Below are positions 12,576 through 23,900 of a stretch of DNA of 64,000 bases, in pieces. Source of the DNA: Brachionus rotundiformis (lineage: Eukaryota; Rotifera; Eurotatoria; Ploima; Brachionidae); NCBI GenBank assembly GCA_016802295.1, contig JAESIW010000138.1, positions 3,929,085-3,993,084 of the forward strand, written 5' to 3'. The notes under the pieces are model-generated. The model was not told the origin of the DNA. It ran no database searches and was given only the letters and a program-made list of their open reading frames with translations. The position numbers and the translations under genes were made by a program. Numbering within the stretch: position 1 is the stretch's first letter; every line of letters starts with the position of its first letter.

Positions 12576-13202
12576 TTAGTGCTTTATATTTAAATAAAAT
12601 CCCATGTCAACTTTGTTTGGTACCACTTTTTTCATCAAATCCACTGCCTTACCTTTCTTTTCTTCCCTAGATGTCTTTTCTTGTTCGCTTTCTCTTTTAT
12701 CCATTCTTCTAGGCTTTTCGTTCGATTTGTGTTTTTCGCCCTTGCTTTCGCGACCCAAATGAAATCTCCTTAAAAATCTATGTTCACGGTGTTCCTCTTT
12801 CTCAGATTCGCTGCTGCTGGAACTCGAGCTTGAACTTGAACTTGAACTACTTGACGAGCTTCGTCGAGATGATCTTCTTCCCTTTGGACTTTTCATTGAA
12901 TTATATTTTTTATTCAAAATTTCAGAATATGCCCGATAAGACTGGCTAAAATTGGAAAAAGATTGGTTATGCATATTTATTAGTCTATGTAGTCGAGCTC
13001 GATTTGATTCATTGCGCTCGGTGGCTAGTTTTTCATTCAAATCTTCAAGAATATTTGATTCTCTCTCAATAAATTTCATCAGCTTATTAAGATGATCCTG
13101 ATCTTTGGACAAACCATTGGAATTTTCAGCAGAACGACTTCGCCCGAATCTCGGACCTTCTTCAGAGCCCATATGCTTCAATCTTTGTACTATTTTGCTC
13201 AT
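12576..13202 (-). CDS. Unrecognised serine-rich, charged protein (208 aa)
   Basis: I do not recognise this gene. From the ATG at 13202 it encodes 208 residues in one exon; the frame is open further upstream but only with non-ATG codons. The N-terminal half is predicted helical and partly coiled (HLNKLMKFIERESNILEDLNEKLA, continuing through LHRLINMHNQSFSNF). A run of about 20 serines follows, with RRSSRRSS before it and acidic SESEKEE after it. The rest is Lys/Glu/Arg-rich and ends VDLMKKVVPNKVDMGFYLNIKH. The serine tract is encoded by mixed serine codons rather than one perfect triplet repeat, which favours selection for the protein over slippage. No signal peptide or membrane segment. The function is unknown. 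Confidence 0.6.
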   Translation of the reverse strand: MSKIVQRLKHMGSEEGPRFGRSRSAENSNGLSKDQDHLNKLMKFIERESNILEDLNEKLATERNESNRARLHRLINMHNQSFSNFSQSYRAYSEILNKKYNSMKSPKGRRSSRRSSSSSSSSSSSSSSSSSESEKEEHREHRFLRRFHLGRESKGEKHKSNEKPRRMDKRESEQEKTSREEKKGKAVDLMKKVVPNKVDMGFYLNIKH

Positions 13203-15724
13203 TATTTTAAACTTCAATATAATTCTACCAAAATTTATTGTTGTTTTATACAATAATGTAAATTTTTTACATATCTTAGGAAATTTATTTTTAACAACAG
13301 TATTCAAATAATTTTATATATTTTTTGTTTAAAATGGAATTTTTTTTCGTGTTTTTCAAAATTGGGTCAGATTTTAAGTTTAGACCTCTAATTTTACTTT
13401 AGGAAGCATCAATTATATTTAAGACTGGCAGATTAAAGGATTATTTAATTTTTTTAGTTACAAAATTCTTTAAATGTTTTAAGAAAAAAATAAAAATAAT
13501 TTTTTTCAAAATTTTTAAAAGATCAATTAGAAAATTTAACTATGTACCAAAGAAAAAATTTAGTTTTACTTAACACCAGAGGCACCAAGCATTTTTTCAT
13601 GCTTTTTTTATTCGAATTAAAGTGACTTAACCCAGGGTTAGATTTATATAGAATAATATTTTTGACGCTTCTGGTGTTAACCATCAACTGGTCAACGAAT
13701 TAAATAATTTTCTTGCCATGGTAATTAAATAGTAAACGCTTGATTAAATGGCCTTTATTCAATTATTGGTTCATTGATCATTAGAAGTTTAAATAGTCAT
13801 CTTTATTAATAATAAGTTTAAAATATATCTTATAAAATATATAAAAGACTTATCATTTCAGAAGTAATTTATTATTTTTCTTTTATTATTTAAATTATTT
13901 ATTGTTATCTTTAACCTTAACGCAAAATTTTTGAATTAATTCAACATAAACAATAGAACAAATAAAAGCTGATAACAAATTAAATTGCACTTTTATTTAA
14001 ATGATTAATGCAAATCTTTTTTAATTAAATAGAGTCATCTACTCCAAAAGGAAATTTGGAAACCTAATTTGGCATCTATGATTCACACTAAACCAATTGA
14101 CGTCTATGAAATAAATTACTTCAATTTAAATCAAAAGATAATAAGCCATTTTGTTATCTAGACTCGGTTCGACTAGATGTTTGTTCTTATCTGCTTGATA
14201 CTCAATCCAAATTCCATAAAATGCGTCTTCAGCACATTTAATCCACGTAGGCTATACCTTTAAGAAAACATATAGAAAAAAAATTACTTAATTCCAGTGT
14301 CTATAAATACTGCTGCCATATTGCGTAATTGATCAAATAAAAAAAGTATCAAGATTAAGGATCGTTAAAATCATAAAGAAAATATGGTAAAATATTTGAA
14401 TGACTTGGTGAAACATTGGCTCAATAATAAATCTTATGCAAAAATGAATGCGTTAATTGATTAAAATAAATAATTTGAACTGGAGGTATAAAATAATTAA
14501 GTGAATATGTGATTATAGACAAATTTATAGTTGATTTATGTTGTAATAATTACAAGAACAACCCAGTATTGGGTGCATTGCGTAAGCCTTATTCTCGATT
14601 TTAGCATTTTTTAGTTTATCTTTTTTCTCAATTCTTAAAAAATGATTATTATAATAGCTTATTCAATTTTCTGATCTTTCTATTCTTAGATAAAGATTAA
14701 AGAACCAAAATAAAAGTATCCAATTACAAAAGTATGAATTTGGCTAAGCTTGCATTTGCCAAACTATTTGACTATTTGCAGTTGTTTTTAAAATTAAATA
14801 CAAATAAACATTCATAAAAAAGTATCATTCACATTTTGATAGCGATCAAATCTTAATATTTATTTATTCTAAAAAATCGAGAAAATTCCATGTAAAGAAT
14901 AGGTTAAGTTATTATTCTAATACTTCGACTTATAATTTGGAATTTTTCTTACTTCCTATGATAATTTATTTTATTTTTTTTAACAATATGCCACAAAAAA
15001 TATTTTTTTTTACTTTAAAGGATAATTTTTCAATTAATTTACAGGAAAGATCACTAAATAACACCGAATTAATACTTAATGGTAACAATAATAATGTTCA
15101 ATTTTTAATTTAAGAATATTTTTTGATTATTTTTTAAAGGAATTAATAACAAATTTAAGATATACAACCATGTATTGTAAATAGTTAATCAACAAATCTC
15201 CAAATTATATTGAAAACATTTAACTATATCAATCATTGATAATTTTTTTTTATAAACCTAGTTTTAACTTTAATTAAAGTCAGTAAATAAAAAAAATTTG
15301 TTTTTACTAATGAGGAAAATTTAACTCCAACTGATCGACTAAGATTTAGATTGGAAAATATTGTTCTATTTAGTCTGACTATATGTTGTTTATTAATAGA
15401 GACTGACGTGCCTTTCTTTTCATGAGGAATTTTAGATCTATTGGAACTTTTTTTTCATATGGAACTTAAGAAGTAGATAATTTATGATAAACAAAAATAT
15501 CTTTAAGAAAATTTTAAATATCTGAAAAATTTGCTTGCTAACCTATTATATTTTAAATTATGGACTTAATTATTCTTTTGCTTTCTTAGAGGTTAAGGCT
15601 CTGAGGTGTAGTTACTAATTTGCGATAAGCTGCTTATCTTTATTTATTTATAAAATTTTATTTTGTTTGTTTAGACAACTACCATTGATTATCTATTATT
15701 GACTCAGTTTAAGCAAATACAAAA
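13203..15724. other. Intergenic, AT-rich, contains a piggyBac-like MITE
   Basis: 2.5 kb between divergent genes (serine-rich protein on minus, TRIM on plus), so it must hold both promoters, but no specific motif is convincing. The only defined structure is the element at 13570-13680. Confidence 0.55.
13570..13680. mobile_element. piggyBac-like MITE with TTAA target sites
   Basis: TTAA at 13570-13573 and again at 13677-13680 flank a 103-bp body. The body starts CACCAGAGGC and ends GCTTCTGGTG, which are inverted copies with one mismatch. TTAA duplications next to C-starting inverted ends are the hallmark of the piggyBac superfamily. There is no coding capacity, so it would need a transposase elsewhere. 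Confidence 0.65.
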
Positions 15725-18354
15725 ATGGCACAGACACAAGCGATACAACTAGCCGAACAAATTAATGACGAATTTTTAACATGCAAGATATGCTTTGAAC
15801 ATTACAAAGATCCGAAGTGTCTTTCTTGTGTAAGTGTTTGTTATTTCTTATATAACTATATGAGAATATTATATTTCATTTGATTGAAATTAATTTTAAA
15901 GCTTTTTACCAAATATTTGGTTTTAAAAAAACATTCTTATTGCTTGATTTTCCGATTGTATAGAATTTTAAACAGTTTTAAATAAGTTGGTGATAAATTA
16001 TTTTAATATTTTATTTCATTTTAAAGCCGAATTATTAATTAATATATAATGCTTGAATTTAAAACTTTTTTATTGAATTGTTTAAAATGAGATGTGATCT
16101 TTTATAAAACTAGATACTATAACCAAACCAAATGTTATGTTTTAATAAGAATAATAATACTAATAATAAATTTTCTAATTAACTACTATTTAATAACAAA
16201 AAAATACATTTTTTTTATCATTTCAAAACTTACTTTATAAATAGTAAAATATATCTTTGGAAAATATAAAATATAATCATTAATATAAAATATTCTTCTT
16301 TATGTGTGACGTAAATCAATTTGATTTTTAATTGTTGGTTCGTTTATGATCCAAAATAGTTTTACCAGTGACCACTTGCTTTGAAAGAAAAACATATTTG
16401 TTTATTAGAATAAGAATTTTAAATCTCCTAAGTTTGTTGATTTTTTTAAAGATATTTAATTACTTTGACATTTTTATTTTTAAATAATTTAATAAACAGA
16501 TATTTAAATTCTTTTTTGTTATTGGAAAAATAAAATCTTTAAAAGGAAAGTGGTATGTTACCAAAAGTTAAAATTTTTAACAAGCAAAAAGTGATTGAAT
16601 TAGGGAAAATCTATTTCTGATTTTATAAAACAAAGATTATAATTAAATTCTAATTATTTTAATTATTAAATTAGCTTCATACATTTTGTGAAGAGTGTAT
16701 TGAACACCATGTAAGCGCACAACGCTCTTATAAGTACACTGATTATCGGGAATTTTCGTGTCCAATATGCCGTAAAAAGACTGTAATCCCTACGGGAGGA
16801 GTTCGTAAACTCAATGATAACTTTCTTATAAGCAGTTTGAATGAACTACTTTTATCCAAAAATCCATCCAAGATTCGCGAATGCGAAATTTGCAAAGTAG
16901 TTCACCAGAGAGATCGTGACGCCACGTCAAAGTGTGTTGAGTGCCAAAAATTGATGTGTGATTCTTGTGTCCAGCAGCATCAAACAATGAAAATTACTCA
17001 AAACCACTCGATATTCGAGCTGGAAAACGAAAAAGATATCATGTGCAAAGACCATCCGAATGAGCAAGTAAGGTTCTATTGTGAACAGTGCCAAGTGTGT
17101 GTGTGTATTCCATGCACATTTACAGAGCATTTGGAGCACGACTTAGTAGATTTTAAATCCGGCATTGACCATCACAAAGATACCATTGAGGAAAATCTAC
17201 GCAAGTGTAGACAAAAAATAAGCGATATTAAAAACCGCTTGGACATACTGAGACAATGTGAAACAAGGATACTCTACACACAGGACGAAATACACAGCTG
17301 TGCCTTGAATTTTATTGAAGCTATTAGGCAAAAAGAAAAAGCTCTTGTAGAGGAATTGAAAAATCTCTACGGTGAGGAAACCAATGACTATTTGAACAAG
17401 AGGGATGAGCTAGAATCTTATCTAGATCAACTTAAATCCACTTGTAATCTCACAGACATGGTAGTCAAAGGCAAAGATATAGAGCTTTTGCTTTTAAAAA
17501 AACAACTATGCGATAAATTTGAAGAATTTGAAGATATCAAATTGGATCCAATTCCTGACAATATTCTTAAAAGAATAAATTTTGTATCAGGATCACTTCA
17601 TTTAGGTAATTTGGTGGATGGTGAAAACATGGATAAAAGTGAAAGTCAAAAATCAGGAATAGCAAGAGAAATATCGGCCAGGTACTCTTCTTGTGACGAA
17701 GATGAAACAAGCCATGACCATGACGATGAGGAAATTTCTCAATCAGAGTTTAGTGTGGACAAAGCCACACAAATTACCTACAGAGATGTTCGTGATTTGA
17801 TGGCAGATCTAATAAAAGAGACAGAAGCTCAGACAGACATTCGAATGATCCACGATCTGGCAACAACAAATAGGTCCATTTTCGAAAAAAAGGCTGCCCC
17901 ACCTCCGTCTAATTATTCATTGAAGACAGACACAAAAGAGACACAAACAGATTCACAGACACATCCATCCTTGAGCAGTCAATCTTCGATAGATGAAGAT
18001 TCAAATCCGAATACGCCTGTTGACAGAAACAAACTTGGTCGTAGAGTACGTCGACATGTCAAGCCTGGTTGTTCGATTGCTGTTTTGCCAAGTAGTGAAA
18101 TAATCATCATTGATCCTGAGGCAAATAGCTTGTCGATATTGGACAGGCGCGGAAAATTCCGCTATGGTATGTCCAATTCAAATAAGCCTTGTACGGAACA
18201 AGGAAACCAACCTAATGCACAGCAATTTGGCCAAGCTGCATTTGGAAGTTTATCTAAACTAGAACGGGGAATTAGGCTAATGACTCCACAAGGAACTTTA
18301 GTTATTAAATTAGAAAATCCAGAAACTCCAGAATCAAAACAAAATGAGAACTAA
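15725..18354 (+). CDS. TRIM-type RING / double B-box / coiled-coil protein, probable E3 ubiquitin ligase
   Basis: Exons 15725-15829 and 16675-18354 (intron 845 bp, phase 0) give 594 residues. The RING-HC finger starts CKIC at residue 20, crosses the splice junction at Cys35-Leu36 (KCLSC then LHTFCEEC) and ends CPIC at about 64-67. B-box 1 runs about 105-146 (CEIC, CVEC, CDSC). B-box 2 runs about 159-190 (CKDH, CEQC, CIPCTFTEH). A coiled coil follows to about residue 280. The region 290-420 is acidic and Ser/Thr-rich. Near the C terminus, SIAVLPSSEIIIIDPEANSL and nearby residues look like one lone NHL-type blade rather than a full six-blade propeller. A cytoplasmic E3 ligase is expected from the RING; targets are unknown. 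AATAAA at 18437-18442. Confidence 0.87.
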
Positions 18355-19157
18355 ATTTTTTATTATGAGTTTTGTGTTTTATTTTTACTAAAAAAAGGCT
18401 TAAAATCTGTAAAATCCAGTGAAAAATTTTTAAATTAATAAAACTGAATTTATTAATATCTAGTTTGATTGAATTTTTTTAAATAATTATATTTTTACTA
18501 AATTGTAAACAAATAAGATAATAAATTAAATGCTCATTGAAAAAACCTTCAGTGGTCAATTAAAAGTCTCAATTTTTGAATGACCATGTTGGTGGTCAGT
18601 CATTATTAATTCACGATTCATTTTTTCTATATTATTGTAATTAATTTAATTCATTGGTTTAGTCAAAAAAATTTTTAAATATAAACTAATAAAACAAAAT
18701 TCAAATATTATGATAAGATGCATTGAGTGTTTAGTATTTAAATAAATAATGTCAACAATCAAAAAAAAAATTTATTAATGATCAATTTTAATAAATCAAA
18801 AACAAAAAAAAGCAAAATTGAAAGCCAAATTTTAAAATCAAGATTAATGAGATAATTCAGAATTTGATTTAATTTTAAAAAATTTTTACTTAACCAATTT
18901 GATTTCTTATTCAAATGTTGACTTTGTCTAAAACAAAGACAAAAATCCTTATTATCTAAAGTAAACCTATTTATCAACCTTACATGCCTAAGGCTGGTTC
19001 TATGTCAATATCAATACGAATTAAATTGCAAGATTAAGTTGCATTATTTGGCTAAGGATTTTGAGATTCTGATCTTTATAAAATATTTATTTAACACCTG
19101 CTATAAAGTCATTGGAATTTTTTTGGTAAAACATCAATATTCAAAACATTTGAAAAT
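18355..19157. other. Intergenic, AT-rich
   Basis: Holds the TRIM poly(A) signal at 18437-18442 and, at the right edge, TATAAAG at 19102-19108, 50 bp before the mannanase ATG, a possible but weak TATA box. Nothing else recognised. Confidence 0.5.
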
Positions 19158-20361
19158 ATGATAAAACTTATTATTGCTTCAATTGCTTTGATTCAATTGT
19201 CAAGTGCAATTGTATCAGAATGGAATCAATGTGGTGGAAGTGGATTCAGCGGAGACACGACATGTGCTTCTGGTCTTACTTGCTCCTTCTATAATGATGC
19301 ATTTTGGCGTTGTGAAAGACTTAACTATGGTTTTTCTGTGTACGGTCGTCAAATTAAGGATTGCGATGGCAAAGAATTTTTGATCAGAGGAGTCAATAGC
19401 GCAAATGCTGATTGGGACAATTATGGTAGATATTATGCAAGAAAAAGTTTCAAAGCTATCTCAACTTTGGGCGCCAATACAGTGCGAATTCAATGGAGAA
19501 TTTCTTTATCTGGTGGTCTCACAATAAATGACCTAGAAAATGCCATCAAAGAAGCAATAAGAAATAAATTGGTTGCTATTGTTCAATTACACGATGCCAC
19601 TGGTAGCTCTGACTCATCTCAAGTAAGCAGATTGGCTCAGTGGTTTGCCGATCATCTCTATGTGTTCCAACGATATCATAGATTTTTAATGATTAACATT
19701 GCTAATGAATGGGTAATATTTTGTTTAAATTTAATTGAGAGAAAAATTTAATTTATCAAAAAAGAGTCCATTTGGAACTTCTGCCCAAGTATGGCATGAT
19801 GCATACAAGAACGCAATTAGCATAATTAGAAACAAAGGATGGAAAGGCGTCTTGGTAATTGATGCTCCAGCTTATGCCCAAGATCCAGAGGCTATTATAA
19901 GTCATGGACAATCATTGGTAAATCATGACAAAAATAACCACCAAAATGGCAATATTGTATTTTCTATTCACGCTTATGCTGATTGGAAAATCAATGGTCG
20001 TTATAATATGGACACTTATATCAATAAATTGTACAATACTGGCTTGGCTTGGATATTTGGTGAGTTTGCTGACAAGCATCCAGAGCATCCATCGTGCACA
20101 TGGGTTAATATAGATTATACCAAATTGATGACAATGTCAAGAGACAAGAGAATCGGCTACTTGGGTTGGTCATGGGCTGGTAATGGTAATGATTGTGGAC
20201 AAAGTTTAACTCCGTTGAATTTGGTTAGTGGAAGTCAAGATCAAGAATATACATGGTTGAAATCAAGCACCAACGATTTGACTGAATGGGGAAAAAGACT
20301 CTTTACAACTTCCGGAGTTGGTATTCAAGCCACAAGTATGAAAGGTGCCTTCATGCCTTAA
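19158..20361 (+). CDS. Secreted GH5 endo-beta-1,4-mannanase-like enzyme with N-terminal CBM1
   Basis: Exons 19158-19712 and 19765-20361 (52-bp intron, phase 0) give 383 residues. A signal peptide (about 1-17) is followed by a CBM1 module at about 21-52: WNQCGG, four cysteines (25, 36, 42, 52) and aromatic residues Trp22, Phe49, Trp50 for a flat binding face. CBM1 binds crystalline cellulose and occurs mainly in fungi. The rest is a GH5 (beta/alpha)8 barrel: FLIRGVNSA, GANTVRI, VQLHDATG, INIANEW with Glu184 as acid/base, FSIHAY, and IFGEFAD with Glu285 as nucleophile, then GWSWAGNG. The INIANEW and LHDATG blocks match bacterial GH5_8 mannanases, so mannan cleavage is likelier than cellulose cleavage; this is inference. 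Expected in the gut lumen or outside the cell. AATAAA at 20374-20379, 13 nt after the stop. Confidence 0.88.
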
Positions 20362-20679
20362 TATTCTTAATTGAATAAAAATTAAGCTTCGTTTTATTCT
20401 TTTAGATCTATTTAAATAAATAATTAGATAAAGCAAAAAAATTTATTAAATGTTCATTTTTGTTTTAATTTTTAATAGAATTGTTTCTAATTTGATTTTT
20501 ACAATGAAACTTTTAAAATATAATTTGATTTAATTTTAGTGAAATGTATGAAAATTATTAATAAAGTTATATCATTCAATTTAACATTCTCTTAGGACAA
20601 ATATTAAAACAAATCATTTAAATTAATGAACGCTTTAATTATCTAGAAAATTTTTTATTTAAGAAAAATTGTGAGAACA
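20362..20679. other. Intergenic, AT-rich
   Basis: 318 bp between the mannanase stop and the micropeptide start; contains the mannanase poly(A) signal and no other recognisable element. Confidence 0.6.
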
Positions 20680-20844
20680 ATGTCTCGTCGTTTGGTATTT
20701 GGGTTCAGAAGATTTAAACCAATTGATATAGCAGTTTTCATAGGTATTAATGTTCTAGTTAGTTTGTATATTTGGAAGCCTTATTTTGATGAAATGGCCA
20801 CAAAGAAGCTTGACAAACCACAACAAGCGCCCAAAGACTCTTAG
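20680..20844 (+). CDS. PIGBOS1-like single-pass mitochondrial micropeptide (54 aa)
   Basis: A complete 54-codon frame from the ATG at 20680. It begins MSRRLVFGFRRF, then has one hydrophobic helix at about 16-30 (IAVFIGINVLVSLYI), then WKPYFDEM and a charged lysine-rich tail. Length, basic start, helix position and the aromatic-Pro-aromatic-Phe-(D/E) motif after the helix all match the human microprotein PIGBOS1 (also 54 aa). PIGBOS1 is an outer mitochondrial membrane protein that touches ER CLCC1 and tunes the unfolded protein response. The similarity is short, so another small mitochondrial membrane protein family remains possible. AATAAA at 20871-20876, 27 nt after the stop, supports an independent transcript. 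VWA8 starts only 134 bp downstream. Confidence 0.66.
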   Translation: MSRRLVFGFRRFKPIDIAVFIGINVLVSLYIWKPYFDEMATKKLDKPQQAPKDS

Positions 20845-20978
20845 CCTTATTTAAAATCCAAATGATCTGTAATAAAATTAATTACTTAATCAAAACTTTT
20901 TTATTATTTTTAAAATTCGCTATTAAAAGTCGAATTTTTTATTTATCATTAAACACTTATTAACCAATTAAGTTTTAA

Positions 20979-23900
20979 ATGTTACCTATCAGACCGAGTA
21001 ATGTCCATAGATTGGCTCAATTAAGCCAAAAAAATTCTTTGAAAAGAACAAATCGATTTTATTCTTCTGAGAAAATACCAGAAAAAAAATTCATTCGTAT
21101 TGGTGACCAAGTGAAAGAGCTAAAAAGTCCAACTCATCCAGAAAAAGTACCAATTGGCTTTGCTGGCTTGAATAATTCGTTTAACTCTCAAACACATTTG
21201 CACAACTTGAGATGGCTAATGCAAAAAGACTCCCTTAAACAAGACTGTTATCTAATTGGTTCACCACCAGGTGCATTTCGACGCCAATTGGCTTTCTCTT
21301 ATGCAGAGATAACCAAATGTGAGGTCGAGTATTTGTGCTTGACTAGGGACACAACAGAATCAGATATCAAGCAGCGACGAGAGGTAAAAAACTCTTCGGT
21401 ACTTTATGAAAACCAATGTGCGGTTAGCGCTGCATTAAATGGTCGTATTCTCATTATAGAAGGCATTGAAAAAGCTGAGAGAAATTTGCTCCCGATTCTA
21501 AACAATTTACTTGAAAACAGAGAAATAAATTTGGATGATGGTCAATTTATGGTGTCTCCTGAAAGATATGACAAGCTAAAATCAATGAATACAGATATGA
21601 GTAATTTACTTCGTGTCCATGAAGACTTCCGTGTGATTGCCATAGGTCTGCCTGTTCCAAAATACAAAGGAAATTTACTCGATCCTCCTTTAAGATCCAG
21701 ATTTCAAGCTCGTCTAGTTCCTTATCCAAATTATGAGGAATTTTTATCCTATTTAAGATCACAATATAAAAATATTGATTCAGAGTTTATTAAAAAAATT
21801 TTTGACTTTTCATATTCATTGTACTCTTCGGAAATGAATAACATTGGCTTAGTGGATTTTCCCATTGAAAATTTGGACAAAATAACTAAAATTGTGAACA
21901 ATCTAAACAAAAATATTTCACCAATAAGGGAAATAAGTTTAATCGAGAAAATTTATCCATTTCAATTGCTCTATCAAAATGATGATAGTAAACAAAAAGT
22001 GGTATCGAACATGCTTGCCAAATTTGGAATAGAGGCTGGTAAAGATCAGTTAAATGAAAATGAGTTGATTTCTGTAATAGATAAGACAGAAACAAAGACA
22101 ATTTCTTTTAAAAATGGTTCAGAATTATTATCCCTTGATGTAATTAAAGGAAATAATCAGGCGAATGAAAGTGGAAATTTTATAATGAATAAGTACCATT
22201 CGAGTTTGTTGGTAGATATGTTTTTGAATCACTCAGGTGGTCATGATTTTGTTTTAATTGGTCCAACTGGTTGCGGAAAGACCGAATTAATTAACAAATT
22301 TGCCAACTTATTGAACTATTCTACACAGTCTATGTATCTATTTAAAGATATGAGTGCAAGAGATTTGATTCAGCAAAGAATTACAGATACGAATGGTGAC
22401 ACTAAATGGTTAAATTCCCCTGTGATTGAAGCAGCTTTGAACGGTGATATCATGGTGCTAGGTGAGTTTTTTAACACTTTCTTGCTTTATTTTTTAATAA
22501 TATTTTATATATTAAAATAATTCGTCCCTCCATATACAAACTTTAATACTATTAAGTTATTTAGCTAATTTTTTTAGACAACATTTTGATTGAAATTTTG
22601 TTAATTAATTTTTAAATTTTGATGTACGTAATAGGCTGTTTTGATCGTATTTCAAATATTATAAAAAATAAGGGTCTTCCTAATCTCCACTAATGAATTG
22701 CTTTTTAACACAATTTAAAACTTCCTACCACAATTAAAAAACTCTTTAGCTCAAAAAATGAATTTAAGACGCATGGTTGGCTTCTTACTTCAAGTGGCTT
22801 CTTCAAATTTGATCCCACATGAGCATCAACCTTTTATTTTTAAGAAGCTTTCTACTTCTCTAATTGTTCCAAAAGCATTTTATGAAAACCTTTCATATAT
22901 GTCCATAAGTTCATATAATGTATTACAAACCAAGTATGTTTAGAATGAAAGTTATGATCTAAATAGCAAAAAAATTGATTTTGATTGCAAATACTCTATT
23001 AAATAGGGTCACTGTTATCATCAGGTAGCTCTTAGAGTTAAAAAGTTATTGAATGACAATTTGAAAATAAGCTATTATGGTTTATTGATTTTAAATCAAT
23101 ATTTTTTGATATAAAATTAAAACATTTCTCAAAAACACAAAAATTTTCTATTGAAAAACGTGTTTGTGCTGTATGTGGGGATTTAACAATCCCAAAATAT
23201 AATCTTCTATAATATAAAATTAATTAAGATGAATTAAAACTTATTAAAACCTAAATTGTATCACAGAGATATTGAAAAGTAGCTTCTTTTTTCAATGGAT
23301 AAGAAACGTATTTATCCATTTTTTGTATCAGTGTCTAAAACTACAAGATTATGCAATTTTATAGTAAATTTGAATTTTAATGAATAATTTCATATTTAAT
23401 TTATGGTTAATTTACCAATTTTTTCACGATTTTACTTGATATTTCTTTTAAATATGCTGAAATTTTTGGTAAAATAATTTTCTAAAAAAAGTCAATATTT
23501 AATGAGAAAATTTAATTATTGTATCTTATAAGATGGTATTCATCGACTAAAAGATGACACGTTGATGTCCTTAAGAAGATTAGTCCAGGATCGTGAGCTT
23601 GATTTGCTAGATGGACGCAAATTAGTCCGTCACGACAGATACGAGCAATTAATTAACATGGCTAAAAATGATCAAGAAAAGCAAAGAATTAAAAGTACCA
23701 TATTACGTATTGACCCTGCATTCAGAATAATAGGCACTGCCGAAGCCTCGAGTCTAACAGATAATAAAATTACTATCGAGTGGCTTAATTCTGAAGTTTT
23801 AAATCTATTTTTGTATCAAAAAGTTGATCCTTTAAGCTTGGACTATGAGCATGAAATTTTAAGCAAGAAGTTTAGTCTAAATGACAAACACCAGCAACTT

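Noticed and set aside
22758..22943. 61-codon open frame in VWA8 intron 1
   Set aside because: It lies in a dispersed repeat whose other copies do not keep the frame open, and it shows no family features.
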